Below, piece by piece: positions 7,332 through 15,708 of a stretch of DNA of 64,000 nt. Position 1 is the stretch's first letter; each line of letters starts with the position of its first letter. Under the pieces are notes generated by a model that saw only the letters and a program-made list of their open reading frames with translations, was not told the DNA's origin and ran no database searches. The stretch spans positions 23,769-87,768 of the forward strand of contig JAQUQN010000001.1 in the NCBI GenBank assembly GCA_028716065.1, given 5' to 3'. Made by a program: the position numbers and the translations under genes. This DNA is from Candidatus Omnitrophota bacterium. GTDB taxonomy: Bacteria > Omnitrophota > Gorgyraeia > 2-01-FULL-45-10.

Positions 7332-8973
7332 ACTTATTAGTTTCGGTTTGTTGTCCGTGGCGCTTTTTGTTTTTACCTCCATGGTTACGTCTTCGGCAGA
7401 TGAAGGTCCCGCAACGCCGATGGCGGAAGAGGCCGAAGGAGCGGTTACTGAGCCGGCGGCAGCCGTTGAAGGAGCAGGATCTCAGTCTCCTGCCTCGGAC
7501 GCGGAAATCGCCTCCGAAACGAACGAACCGGAAGAGGTTTCCAAATTAGAGCCGGGTTATATCACGGTCAATTTCAAGGGAGCGGATATAAGGACAGTGC
7601 TCGCCTATATAGCCGAGGTCTCCGGGATAGATATAGTTCCGGCGCCTGACGTCAAGGGCGTCGTCGATCTGAAGCTTACAAACAAGCCCTGGAAGGTGGC
7701 CATGGACCTCATAGCCAAAAACTATGGCCTGGCATATGAAAAGGAGGGCGACATAATAAGGGTCGTGACGCTCGACAAGATAAAGCAGGAGGAGCTCATT
7801 ACCCAGGCCTTTACGCTGAACTACGGAAAGGCGAAGGATATAGTCTCTTCGATACAAAATATCGTCAGCGAGAGAGGCAAGGTGATGTATGATGACAGGA
7901 CCAACATCCTGCTTGTCACCGATATTCCAACCAACTTATATAAGATAGGCGAGATCATTGGCAAACTTGATAAAAAGACCGATCAGGTCCTCATCGAGGC
8001 CAGGGTAATTGAGACAGTGCTGGGCGAAGATGAAAAACTCGGCATAGACTGGAATATCAAATTCACGGCTACCGGAGCGAAGCGGCCGACCACACTGCCG
8101 TTTGAAGCGTTCAAGACACCTTTCAATACTAAGTCAGGCGAAATGCAGGCGTATTTCCCGCAGGTCCAGGTAGCGGCTCCGACGAGCACGACCGAGACCG
8201 TTGGAGGCGCCACAGTGTCGACCGAATCGGCGCTATTCCCTTCCTCGGCTACAGGTGTTTTCAGCTTTCCATATGCAGCGGCAAGCGATTTTTCATTCGG
8301 CACTTTGGATTTTTCACAATTTCAGGCCGTTTTGGAAATGATAAAATCAAGGTCTGACACTGATCTCGTTTCCAATCCGAGGATAGCGACCCTGAATAAT
8401 ACCGAAGCCTTAATCAACGTGGGGCAGACGATAAACCTGCCGACGTATGAACGGAATTCCACGACCGGTAAGATGGAGATAACCGGGTATGACGCCAAGG
8501 ACCTGGGCATAATACTCAAGGTTACCCCGCACATAAACGATTCCGGAGAGATAGTCGTGGATCTCTTCCCGGAAATAAGCGATCTCATAAGATATGACAC
8601 ACTGGATGCGGCCTCCGGGATCGTAGCGCCCGTATTCTCCGCAAGGCAGGCAAAGACCCAGGTGATGATAAAGGACGGCGATACGATATTCATAGGCGGC
8701 CTCATAAAAGAGAACAATGTGAACACGAAAAAGAAGATGCCGTTCTTCGGGGATATCCTGGGAGATGTCCCTTACCTGGGGCTCTTATTTACAAAGAAAG
8801 AGATAACAAAACGGAAGACAGAACTGGTATTCTTCATAACCGTCAACCTCATGAAGACGGGGAAAGAGATCAAGACTTCCCCCAAGCCGGAAAAGTCGTA
8901 TCAACCCACGTTCGTCGCTACGCAGGAACCGGATAAGACTCCGAAAAAGAGAATGAAGAAGATGATGTTCTGA
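7318..8973 (+). CDS. pilQ: Secretin (PilQ/GspD family)
   Basis: The protein is 551 residues starting at GTG. Order: signal peptide; an Ala/Glu/Pro-rich linker; an STN-type domain (ITVNFKGADIRTVLAYIAEV ... LTNKPWKVAMDLI); an N1/NolW-like domain (QAFTLNYGKAKDIVSSIQNI ... DDRTNILLVTD); and the secretin beta-barrel domain (LVSNPRIATLNNTEALINVG, VTPHINDSGEIVVDLFPEIS, GDTIFIGGLIKE, FFGDILGDVPYLGLLF). It forms the outer-membrane channel for the pilus or secreted substrates. It is shorter than proteobacterial PilQ and has no clear AMIN domain. It is the last gene of the pilus operon in this window. Confidence 0.93.
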   Translation: MGKNKLISFGLLSVALFVFTSMVTSSADEGPATPMAEEAEGAVTEPAAAVEGAGSQSPASDAEIASETNEPEEVSKLEPGYITVNFKGADIRTVLAYIAEVSGIDIVPAPDVKGVVDLKLTNKPWKVAMDLIAKNYGLAYEKEGDIIRVVTLDKIKQEELITQAFTLNYGKAKDIVSSIQNIVSERGKVMYDDRTNILLVTDIPTNLYKIGEIIGKLDKKTDQVLIEARVIETVLGEDEKLGIDWNIKFTATGAKRPTTLPFEAFKTPFNTKSGEMQAYFPQVQVAAPTSTTETVGGATVSTESALFPSSATGVFSFPYAAASDFSFGTLDFSQFQAVLEMIKSRSDTDLVSNPRIATLNNTEALINVGQTINLPTYERNSTTGKMEITGYDAKDLGIILKVTPHINDSGEIVVDLFPEISDLIRYDTLDAASGIVAPVFSARQAKTQVMIKDGDTIFIGGLIKENNVNTKKKMPFFGDILGDVPYLGLLFTKKEITKRKTELVFFITVNLMKTGKEIKTSPKPEKSYQPTFVATQEPDKTPKKRMKKMMF

Positions 8974-8996
8974 AATCCGACCCTGCCGAGCCGGAA

Positions 8997-9305
8997 GTGA
9001 GCGTTCAAAAATTGAAAGTTGTATTCTCTAAATCAGGAGAGATGATCTTCATATCGCATCTGGACCTGGTCCGGCTTTTTCAGAGGGCATCACGGCGTTC
9101 CGGACTTCCCGTGGTCCTGACACAGGGGTTCAATCCGCACTACAAGATCAGCATAATGAAGGCATTGAAACTCGGCGTTGAAAGCAATGGTGAGGTTGCG
9201 ACCTTTTACATGAATGAAAAGGTCGGGCCTGATCTGTTTATAAGACACATGAATGAAAAATTACCCGATGGGATAAGGATCATCGGGGCTGAGGAGACAG
9301 TATAA
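8997..9305 (+). CDS. DUF2344 / TIGR03936-like protein, half length
   Basis: The protein is about 102 residues with the family motif YxFSKSGEMxFISHLDLxRxFxRAxRRSGLP and GFNPHYKI near the N-terminus. In many bacteria this domain is fused to, or lies beside, a radical SAM protein upstream of the RNase G, bL21, bL27 and Obg genes, and it is usually about twice this length. Here it stands alone upstream of exactly that set. GTG 8997 is the assumed start; the frame is open further upstream but holds no ATG. Function is not known. Confidence 0.8.
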   Translation: MSVQKLKVVFSKSGEMIFISHLDLVRLFQRASRRSGLPVVLTQGFNPHYKISIMKALKLGVESNGEVATFYMNEKVGPDLFIRHMNEKLPDGIRIIGAEETV

Positions 9306-9306
9306 T

Positions 9307-10827
9307 ATGGCCAGAGAGATATTCATTAATGTCACTCCGCAGGAAAAGCGCGTCGCGATCCTGGAGAATAAAAAGCTGGAGGAGTTTTACATAGAACGGC
9401 CGGACTCCGTAAATCTCGTGGGCAATATCTACAAGGGGAAAGTGGAGTCTGTCCTTCAGGGCATAGACGCGGCGTTCGTGGATCTCGGCCTCGAGAAGAA
9501 CGGTTTTCTGTACGTGTCCGATGTCGTGACGAGCGCCTCGAGTTATGAAAAATTACTTGAGGAACCCGATGAGGAGTACAAGGCGCAGATCGAGAAGGAG
9601 AAGGCGCTTCCGTCGATAACCGAGGTGCTGAAAAAAGGCGACGAGGTGCTGGTGCAGATCGTGAAGGAGCCCATACGGTCGAAGGGCGCGAGATTGACCA
9701 CGCATATAAGCATACCCGGCCGGTTTCTTGTGATGATGCCGTTCGATCCGAACATAGGCATCTCAAAAAGAATAGAGGATAAGCGCGAGAGGGCGAGGAT
9801 ACGAAAGATAATCGATGACCTGAAACTGCCGAAAGAGATAGGCTTCATCGTGAGGACCGCCGCGCAGGGGGCCACTCAAAAAGAATTTTTCCGGGAAGTG
9901 CGCTATCTCATGGGGTTATGGGGGAATATCAAATACAAGGGCAAGAAGGCCAGGGCGCCCCAGCTTGTCCACGAAGAGTATGACCTGATTCTGAGGACGG
10001 CGCGCGATATTTTCAGAAGCGGCACTTCGAGGCTGGAGATCGATTCGAAGGTGGAATTCAAAAGGGTTTTAAGGTTTTTGAATATATGCGCCCCCCAGAT
10101 GAAGGGGTCTCTAAAATTATACCACGAGAAGATGCCTCTATTCGAAAAGTACGATATCGAACGCCAGATAGAGAAGGTATATAACAGAAATGTCCAGTTG
10201 AAGAGCGGCGGTTACCTGGTCTTTGACGAGACCGAGAGCCTGGTTGCCATCGATGTCAATTCGGGCAAGTCCGTGAGGGGAAGGAATCTGGAGGATACGG
10301 CCTTCAGGACCAACCTGGAAGCGGCCTCGGAGATAGCCAGGCAGCTCAGGCTTCGCGACATAGGCGGTATAATAATAATAGACTTCATAGACATGGAGAT
10401 ACACGGCCACCGCAAGACGGTCTTCAGGGCCCTGGAGAGGGCCCTTGAAGAAGACAAGGCAAAGACAAAGATATTGAACATATCGAGTATAGGGCTTGTC
10501 GAGATGACCCGCCAGCGGGTAAGGCCGAGCGTGGCAGGTAAGCATTATCAGAAGTGCCCCTATTGCAGCGGCAGGGGGGCGGTCAAGTCCGCGGAGACGA
10601 TATCGATAGAACTCATGAGAAAGCTGGGCGCCGTCCTTGCGGAGTCCTCGAGAGTAAGAGAGTTATTCGTCTTCCTGCACCCGGAAGTCGCTTCCTACAT
10701 CTGTGCGCCGGATAAGATCAGGAGCATGATAAAGCCGCTTGAGAGGAACTTCAGGAAGAATATACGCATAATAGAGGAACCCAGCCTTCACATGGAGGAT
10801 ATAAAGATCGAGCAAGGAAGGTCTTGA
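9307..10827 (+). CDS. rng: Ribonuclease G/E family endoribonuclease
   Basis: The protein is 506 residues. It holds an S1 RNA-binding domain (about 36-130, NIYKGKVESVLQGIDAAFVD), the RNase H-like and DNase I-like core with metal-binding aspartates in SLVAIDVNSGKS and IIIIDFIDM, and the zinc-link CPYCSGRG. The small domain follows and there is no long C-terminal scaffold, so the length is RNase G-like. It acts in rRNA maturation and mRNA decay. The rplU promoter begins at its stop codon. Confidence 0.95.
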   Translation: MAREIFINVTPQEKRVAILENKKLEEFYIERPDSVNLVGNIYKGKVESVLQGIDAAFVDLGLEKNGFLYVSDVVTSASSYEKLLEEPDEEYKAQIEKEKALPSITEVLKKGDEVLVQIVKEPIRSKGARLTTHISIPGRFLVMMPFDPNIGISKRIEDKRERARIRKIIDDLKLPKEIGFIVRTAAQGATQKEFFREVRYLMGLWGNIKYKGKKARAPQLVHEEYDLILRTARDIFRSGTSRLEIDSKVEFKRVLRFLNICAPQMKGSLKLYHEKMPLFEKYDIERQIEKVYNRNVQLKSGGYLVFDETESLVAIDVNSGKSVRGRNLEDTAFRTNLEAASEIARQLRLRDIGGIIIIDFIDMEIHGHRKTVFRALERALEEDKAKTKILNISSIGLVEMTRQRVRPSVAGKHYQKCPYCSGRGAVKSAETISIELMRKLGAVLAESSRVRELFVFLHPEVASYICAPDKIRSMIKPLERNFRKNIRIIEEPSLHMEDIKIEQGRS

Positions 10828-10852
10828 CGGAAAAAGAGCTCTGTGATATAGT
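10824..10852 (+). promoter_or_regulatory. Promoter of the rplU-rpmA-obgE block
   Basis: TTGACG (10824-10829), a 17-base spacer and TATAGT (10847-10852). The -35 box contains the rng stop codon. The predicted start near 10859 leaves a short leader with GGAGG before rplU. Confidence 0.75.
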
Positions 10853-10880
10853 ATTCGTCCTAACTTTATGGAGGTAATAG

Positions 10881-11201
10881 ATGTTCGCGATAGTTGAGAC
10901 AGGCGGAAAACAGTATAAAGTGGCCAAGGATACTGTAATACTGGCAGAGTTAATAAAAGCGAAAGATGGCCAGTCGATAAAGCTTAATAAGGTGCTGCTT
11001 GTCAAAGAAGGCAACTCCGTTCATGTCGGGACGCCATATATCAAAGGCGCAACCGTGACATGTGAGGTATTGAGCCATTTGAGGCAGGATAAGGTAGTGG
11101 CCTTCAAGTACAGGAAGCGAAAGAGCAGCAAGAAGAAAATCGGCCATCGGCAGAATCTTATCAAGCTGAAAGTAAAAGAGATAGAGATAGCGAAGGGGTG
11201 A
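10881..11201 (+). CDS. rplU: 50S ribosomal protein bL21
   Basis: The protein is 106 residues, full length. Family motifs are MFAIVETGGKQYKV at the N-terminus and KYRKRKSSKKKIGHRQNLIKL near the end. TGGAGG lies eight bases before the ATG. It binds 23S rRNA in the large subunit. It is followed by rpmA and obgE in the almost universal order. Confidence 0.97.
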   Translation: MFAIVETGGKQYKVAKDTVILAELIKAKDGQSIKLNKVLLVKEGNSVHVGTPYIKGATVTCEVLSHLRQDKVVAFKYRKRKSSKKKIGHRQNLIKLKVKEIEIAKG

Positions 11202-11207
11202 TTAGCA

Positions 11208-11438
11208 ATGGCTCATATGGTAAACGGCAGGATAAGCAAGCCCAAGTGGCTCGGCGTCAAGACATACGGCGGCGAGACGGTGAGGGCCGGAAATATAATC
11301 CTCAAGCAGAGAGGCTTGCAATTTAAAGCGGGCCTCAATGTGGGTACGGGTAAAGATCATACTCTGTTTGCGCTGGTTGACGGCAAGGTAAAGTTCGATC
11401 CCCGAAAAATAGTGAGCGTTATTCAGAGCGCTAAATAA
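11208..11438 (+). CDS. rpmA: 50S ribosomal protein bL27 with a shortened N-terminal tail
   Basis: The protein is 76 residues. The body is typical ([40 protein letters not shown]). The N-terminal tail reads [13 protein letters not shown], while most bL27 proteins have MAHKKGxGSxxNGRDS before the LGVK motif. About six residues, mostly Lys and Gly, are therefore missing. The upstream rplU stop codon is in the same frame nine bases before, so the start cannot lie further upstream. In known ribosomes this tail reaches the peptidyl transferase centre. Confidence 0.93.
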   Translation: MAHMVNGRISKPKWLGVKTYGGETVRAGNIILKQRGLQFKAGLNVGTGKDHTLFALVDGKVKFDPRKIVSVIQSAK

Positions 11439-12412
11439 TGTTTATAGATGAGGTCAGAATATTCGTCAAGGCCGGCGACGGCGGCGACGGATGCGACAGC
11501 TTCTACCGCGACAGGTTCAACAGGTGGGGCAGGCCCGATGGAGGTTATGGCGGTAAAGGCGGGGATATAGTATTCGCGGCGGATGAAAACGTCCAGACGC
11601 TACTCGATTTTCAATACAGGCAGCATTTCAAGGCCCAGCGAGGCGGCCACGGCAGCTCCAATCATAAAAAAGGCAAAAGCGGAGAGGATCTTCATATCAA
11701 AGTCCCGCCAGGTACATTGATAAAAGACGCCGATAATGACCTTCTTTTACGGGAACTTTTAAGGCCCGGTGATTCCGTGATCATAGCAAGGGGCGGGGCC
11801 GGAGGCAAGGGAAATTCAAAGAATTATCCGGCCGATCTCGGAGTAAAGGGCGAAGAAAAGATATTGTTCCTTGAACTCAAACTGATAGCCGATGCGGGAA
11901 TAATCGGTTATCCAAACGCCGGAAAATCCACTCTCGTATCGAAGATATCAAGCGCCAAACCAAAAATAGCCAATTATCCATTTACCACAAAAGAACCGGT
12001 GCTTGGAGTGGTGAGACTCTATGATAGCGCGTCATTTGTCATCGCTGAGATACCGGGTTTGATAGAGGGCGCGCACAGGGGCAAGGGCCTCGGAGATAAA
12101 TTTTTAAGACACATAGAAAGGACGAAGGTCCTTGTTCATCTGATAGACGCCTCCGCTTGCGATGGCCGTTCTCCAGGCGAGGACTATGTGAAATTGAACA
12201 AGGAACTCGAACTTTACAGCAAAGCGCTTGCCAAGAAGACCCAGTTCATAGTATTGAATAAAAGCGATCTGCCCACAGCCAGGGAGAATATCAAAATATT
12301 CAAGAAGAATTTCCCCAGGAAGAAGATATTCACGGTATCCGCTTTGAACGGCGAAGGCATAAAGGAGCTCCTCTCCGCCATTCATAAAAAATTAAAAGGC
12401 AAGAGCCAATGA
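11438..12412 (+). CDS. obgE: GTPase ObgE/CgtA
   Basis: The protein is 324 residues. The glycine-rich Obg fold covers about 1-157 (VRIFVKAGDGGDGCDSFYRD). The G domain has GYPNAGKST, switch region PFTTKEPVLGVV, EIPGLIEGAHRGKGLGDKF and NKSD. No C-terminal OCT domain is present. It is a ribosome-associated GTPase for 50S assembly and stress control. The start codon shares one base with the rpmA stop codon. Confidence 0.96.
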   Translation: MFIDEVRIFVKAGDGGDGCDSFYRDRFNRWGRPDGGYGGKGGDIVFAADENVQTLLDFQYRQHFKAQRGGHGSSNHKKGKSGEDLHIKVPPGTLIKDADNDLLLRELLRPGDSVIIARGGAGGKGNSKNYPADLGVKGEEKILFLELKLIADAGIIGYPNAGKSTLVSKISSAKPKIANYPFTTKEPVLGVVRLYDSASFVIAEIPGLIEGAHRGKGLGDKFLRHIERTKVLVHLIDASACDGRSPGEDYVKLNKELELYSKALAKKTQFIVLNKSDLPTARENIKIFKKNFPRKKIFTVSALNGEGIKELLSAIHKKLKGKSQ

Positions 12413-13524
12413 GCGCGAAAAAGATCAGAAGGCTGGTAATAAAGATCGGAACAAAGGTCCTGACATCCGCCGACAAGACGCTGGACAGAGAGCGGATCAA
12501 GGAGATCGCCGAACAGGTCTCAACACTTAAAGATAGGGGTATGGATGTGATGCTCGTGACCTCGGGCGCGATCGGCGCCGGCATGTCCATGCTTGGTTTC
12601 AAGAAAAGGCCCGTGAAGCTGGAGGAGCTTCAGGCGTCGGCATCCGTAGGACAGAATCGGCTCATGCACGTCTACAGCGAATCTTTCAGGGCGAAAGGGT
12701 ATGCCGCCGGCCAGATACTACTCACGCAAGAAGATTTCAATGACAGGAGAAGGTACCTAAATATCAAGTATACCATCGAGAGCCTTTTGAAGAATAAGGC
12801 GGTACCGATAATAAATGAGAACGATACGGTCTCGACCGAAGAGATAAGATGCGGGGACAATGACCGGCTCGCGGCCCTGGTGGCGGATCTCTGCGGCGCG
12901 GATAAACTCATAATATTGACGGATGTGGACGGCCTGATCGGCGAAGACGGAAAGATAGTAAATGTCGTTAGTGTCTTTACGCCCAAGGTGTATAAACTTG
13001 CCCGCGCGGTCAGTTGCGACATGGGGACCGGAGGGATGGCCACCAAGCTGGAGTCCGCCGAAAGAGTCACGCAGGCAGGCATAGAGTGCGTCATAGCGAA
13101 CGGCAGGAAGAAAGGCAATATAATAAAGATAATCGAAGGCGAAGATATCGGGACGACGTTCAAGAGCGCTAGCGTGAAGATATTGGCCAGGAAGAGGTGG
13201 ATAGCATTTTCCTCCAGGCCCAAAGGGGCTCTTCATGTGGATGAGGGCGCGAAAGAGGCGCTATTGAGCGGTAATAAGAGCCTTCTCGCATCAGGCGTTC
13301 TGGGCTCAAACGGGAATTTCGCATCCGGCGATGTCGTGAAGGTGGTCGATAAAGATTCCAGGGAGATCGCAAGGGGAGTCGTTAATTATTCATCGTCGGA
13401 GATAGCCAAGATAAAGGGTCTGAAGACAGGAGAGTTCAAGGCATTGGTAGCCCGCAAGGGCCGCGATGAGGTGATACATAAGGACGACCTGGTGATTTTA
13501 TCCGCCTTCGCAATCAACACGTAA
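12409..13524 (+). CDS. proB: Glutamate 5-kinase, last codons supplied by a repeat
   Basis: The protein is 371 residues with an amino-acid kinase domain (VIKIGTKVL, VTSGAIGAGM, INENDTVSTEEIRCGDNDRLAALVA, LTDVDGL) and a C-terminal PUA domain from about residue 277. It phosphorylates glutamate in the first step of proline synthesis. It overlaps obgE by four bases and is followed by proA. The last nine codons and the stop (13495-13524) lie inside a 73-bp sequence that recurs at 15486, so the C-terminus ILSAFAINT is repeat-derived. Confidence 0.95.
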   Translation: MSAKKIRRLVIKIGTKVLTSADKTLDRERIKEIAEQVSTLKDRGMDVMLVTSGAIGAGMSMLGFKKRPVKLEELQASASVGQNRLMHVYSESFRAKGYAAGQILLTQEDFNDRRRYLNIKYTIESLLKNKAVPIINENDTVSTEEIRCGDNDRLAALVADLCGADKLIILTDVDGLIGEDGKIVNVVSVFTPKVYKLARAVSCDMGTGGMATKLESAERVTQAGIECVIANGRKKGNIIKIIEGEDIGTTFKSASVKILARKRWIAFSSRPKGALHVDEGAKEALLSGNKSLLASGVLGSNGNFASGDVVKVVDKDSREIARGVVNYSSSEIAKIKGLKTGEFKALVARKGRDEVIHKDDLVILSAFAINT

Positions 13525-13567
13525 TAGGCTAGGTGCTTCGGCGGATGTCACACTAAAGCAGGTAGGC
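13495..13567 (+). repeat. 73-bp dispersed repeat, copy 1, covering the proB 3' end
   Basis: It matches 15486-15558 with four differences in 73 bases. Each copy contains the inverted pair ATCCGCC / GGCGGAT, so it can form a hairpin. This copy encodes the end of ProB and its TAA stop and runs up to the base before the proA start codon. Confidence 0.88.
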
Positions 13568-14821
13568 ATGAAGAGAGAAGATATTAAAAAATTATGCCGG
13601 AGGGCTAAGGCGGGATCCAGGAAGCTTGCCCTTCTTGACTCAGAGACGAAGAGCCGTATCCTGATAGCCATGTCCAAGGGACTGATAAGAGGGCTGCCGA
13701 CGATACTCAAGGAGAACGAAAAGGATGTGGCCTCCGCCAGAAAAAGGTCTTTACCCGGCGCCCTGATAGACAGGTTGACGCTCAATCCATCCCGGATAAG
13801 ATCGATGGCCGATTCGTTGTTGAAGATAGCGGCTCTCAAAGACCCCGTGGGAGAGGTAACCGAGACCGTAAAAAGGCCCAACGGGCTTATTATCAAAAAG
13901 GTGAAAGTTCCCATAGGCGTGATACTCATCATTTATGAATCGAGGCCCAACGTGACCAGCGACTGCATAGGGCTGTGCCTGAAATCCGGGAACTCTGTCA
14001 TCTTAAGAGGCGGCAGCGAAGCCATAAGGTCCAATATCGCCATATTCGATGCCCTGAACAGGGCGGCCCTCAGGCGCGGTCTTCCCGAGGATGCCATGAC
14101 GATGATCAAGGATACCGATAGAAAGCTGGTGAACGAGCTGTTAAAACAGGAGGGCTTAATAGACCTGGTCATGCCGCGCGGAGGAGAGTCGCTCATACGC
14201 GAAGTTTCAGCAAATTCCCGCATACCAGTTATCAAGCATTATAAAGGGGTATGTCATACCTACATCGACAAGGACGCGGATCTAAAGATGGCCGAGGATA
14301 TCGCCTTCAACGCGAAGGTCCAGCGGCCCGGTGTCTGTAACGCCATGGAGACGATGCTGGTGCACAAGGATGCGTCAAGGGACTTCCTGCCGGTGATGAT
14401 AGAGCGGTTTAAACACGCCGGCGTAGAGATAAGAGGCTGTCCGAAGACCAGAAAGATAGTCAAAGGAATCCTAGCGGCCAGGGAGGATGACTGGTACGCC
14501 GAATATCTTGATCTCATACTGTCCGTCAAGGTCGTCGAAGATATCGACGAGGCTATCGAACATATAATGCGTTACGGCTCGTATCATTCGGACACGATCG
14601 TCACGGATAATGAGGCTGCTGCATCGAAATTCCTTAAAGAGGTAGACTCGGCTTGCGTATATGTCAATGCGTCCACGCGTTTTACGGACGGAGGTGAGTT
14701 TGGTAAAGGGGCCGAGATAGGAATATCGACCGATAAGATACACGCGCGCGGCCCGATGGGGTTAGAGGAGCTCACGTCGTATAAATATCTGGTTTATGGG
14801 AACGGACAGATCAGGAAATGA
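13568..14821 (+). CDS. proA: Gamma-glutamyl phosphate reductase
   Basis: The protein is 417 residues of the aldehyde dehydrogenase superfamily. The catalytic cysteine lies in QRPGVCNAMET; GGSEAIRSN and VNASTRFTDGGEFGKGAEIGIST are family signatures. It reduces glutamyl 5-phosphate to the semialdehyde, the second step of proline synthesis. It pairs with proB upstream; the gap is occupied by a dispersed repeat. Confidence 0.96.
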   Translation: MKREDIKKLCRRAKAGSRKLALLDSETKSRILIAMSKGLIRGLPTILKENEKDVASARKRSLPGALIDRLTLNPSRIRSMADSLLKIAALKDPVGEVTETVKRPNGLIIKKVKVPIGVILIIYESRPNVTSDCIGLCLKSGNSVILRGGSEAIRSNIAIFDALNRAALRRGLPEDAMTMIKDTDRKLVNELLKQEGLIDLVMPRGGESLIREVSANSRIPVIKHYKGVCHTYIDKDADLKMAEDIAFNAKVQRPGVCNAMETMLVHKDASRDFLPVMIERFKHAGVEIRGCPKTRKIVKGILAAREDDWYAEYLDLILSVKVVEDIDEAIEHIMRYGSYHSDTIVTDNEAAASKFLKEVDSACVYVNASTRFTDGGEFGKGAEIGISTDKIHARGPMGLEELTSYKYLVYGNGQIRK

Positions 14822-14828
14822 GTTTACG

Positions 14829-15398
14829 ATGCGAATAGGAATATTGGGAGGCACGTTCAATCCGATACACATAGGGCACCTGATCCTTGCGGAAGAGGCC
14901 TGTTTCAAGCTTAAGCTCGACAAGGTGATATTCGTGCCGACATTCATTCCTCCACACAAAGAGATAGCGCCCAGCGTAAAGCCAAAGGACCGCCTTAAGA
15001 TGGTAAAGTTGGCCATAGAAAAGAACCCTGCCTTTGAGGTATCCAGGTATGAGATAGACTCAAAGAAGAAATCGTATTCGATAGATACTTTAAAGGAGTT
15101 CAGGAAGAAATACGGAGAGGCAGCTCAACTATTCTTCATAACGGGGTCCGATTCGCTCAAGGACCTTTTTTCATGGAAAGACGTGAATGACATTTTCAAG
15201 ATATCCAAGTTCATAGTGGCCAATAGGCCCGGCTACCCGGTCAGGGAAGTTCCGAAGGAAGTCGAGACGGTTGTGATAACGCCCATTGAGGTCTCTTCGG
15301 AAGATATCAGAAAGAGGCTCAAAGAGGCAAGGTCGATAAGGTATCTCGTTCCCGAAAAAGTTAGGAATTATATCATCAACCGCAATCTATATAAGTAA
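14829..15398 (+). CDS. nadD: Nicotinate-nucleotide adenylyltransferase
   Basis: The protein is 189 residues from ATG 14829 (an ATG 33 bases upstream would add a non-conserved leader inside proA). Motifs: GGTFNPIHIGHLILAEEA with the HxGH of nucleotidylyltransferases, PPHK, and the C-terminal SSEDIRKRL. It makes deamido-NAD from nicotinate mononucleotide. The stop codon is directly followed by the 31-bp hairpin repeat. Confidence 0.94.
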   Translation: MRIGILGGTFNPIHIGHLILAEEACFKLKLDKVIFVPTFIPPHKEIAPSVKPKDRLKMVKLAIEKNPAFEVSRYEIDSKKKSYSIDTLKEFRKKYGEAAQLFFITGSDSLKDLFSWKDVNDIFKISKFIVANRPGYPVREVPKEVETVVITPIEVSSEDIRKRLKEARSIRYLVPEKVRNYIINRNLYK

Positions 15399-15429
15399 AC
15401 CCCGTTAGAAAAATCTTTTCTAACGGGGT
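15399..15429 (+). repeat. 31-bp perfect hairpin repeat, copy 1
   Basis: ACCCCGTTAGAAAA, a three-base loop, and TTTTCTAACGGGGT: two perfect 14-base arms. An identical copy lies at 25112-25142 and closely related arms bound the element in the prepilin gene at 1240. It has no T-tract and starts on the base after the nadD stop. Confidence 0.9.
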
Positions 15430-15448
15430 AAAAGAGATCCTTATTCCC

Positions 15449-15477
15449 TTGACCGTATGCGTTTCGTAGTGTATAAT
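15449..15477 (+). promoter_or_regulatory. Strong sigma-70 promoter upstream of the repeat leader
   Basis: TTGACC (15449-15454), a 17-base spacer and a perfect TATAAT (15472-15477). A transcript from here would read through several hairpin repeats before the DUF5679 gene at 15709 and then rsfS, the HD-GYP gene, argS and mfd. Confidence 0.8.
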
Positions 15478-15485
15478 TTTATAAA

Positions 15486-15558
15486 ATTTTATCCGCCTTC
15501 GCAATCAACGTGTAATAGGCTAGGTGCTTCGGCGGATGTCACACTGAAGCGGGTAGGC
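15486..15558 (+). repeat. 73-bp dispersed repeat, copy 2
   Basis: The second copy of the sequence at the proB end (four mismatches). Here it is intergenic and lies in the 5' leader of the DUF5679 transcript. Confidence 0.88.
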
Positions 15559-15560
15559 GG

Positions 15561-15602
15561 ATACCCCCACTGTTAGATTTGCGAAGCAAATCTGGTGGGG
15601 GT
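15561..15602 (+). repeat. 42-bp hairpin unit, first of a tandem pair
   Basis: Arms ACCCCCAC and GTGGGGGT enclose a second stem AGATTTGC-GAA-GCAAATCT. The same 42-base unit recurs six bases later. Confidence 0.9.
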
Positions 15603-15608
15603 TGGCAG

Positions 15609-15650
15609 ATACCCCCACTGTTAGATTTGCGAAGCAAATCTGGTGGGGGT
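15609..15650 (+). repeat. 42-bp hairpin unit, second of a tandem pair
   Basis: An identical copy of the unit at 15561. There is no T-tract after it, so it is not an ordinary terminator. Confidence 0.9.
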
Positions 15651-15662
15651 AAAGAAAGGAAT

Positions 15663-15680
15663 CACGGGCGTAAGCCCGTG
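15663..15680 (+). other. Small GNRA-type hairpin upstream of a ribosome binding site
   Basis: CACGGGC, loop GTAA, GCCCGTG: a seven-base perfect stem with a GNRA-class loop. It ends 12 bases before the AAAGAGGAGG of the next gene. Confidence 0.6.
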
Positions 15681-15708
15681 GGGTTCCATGAAAGAGGAGG
15701 TGATTTAA

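Noticed and set aside
7367..7549. A 60-residue frame inside the secretin gene
   Set aside because: It is the alternate frame of the Ala/Glu/Pro-rich linker of the secretin; composition is explained by that linker.
9332..9766. A 144-residue minus-strand frame opposite rng
   Set aside because: Arg/Ser/Pro-rich shadow of a GC-rich conserved gene with no independent support.
15561..15650. Possible CRISPR array (two identical 42-bp repeats)
   Set aside because: Only two units, a six-base gap instead of a spacer, each unit is a full hairpin, and no cas genes are near.
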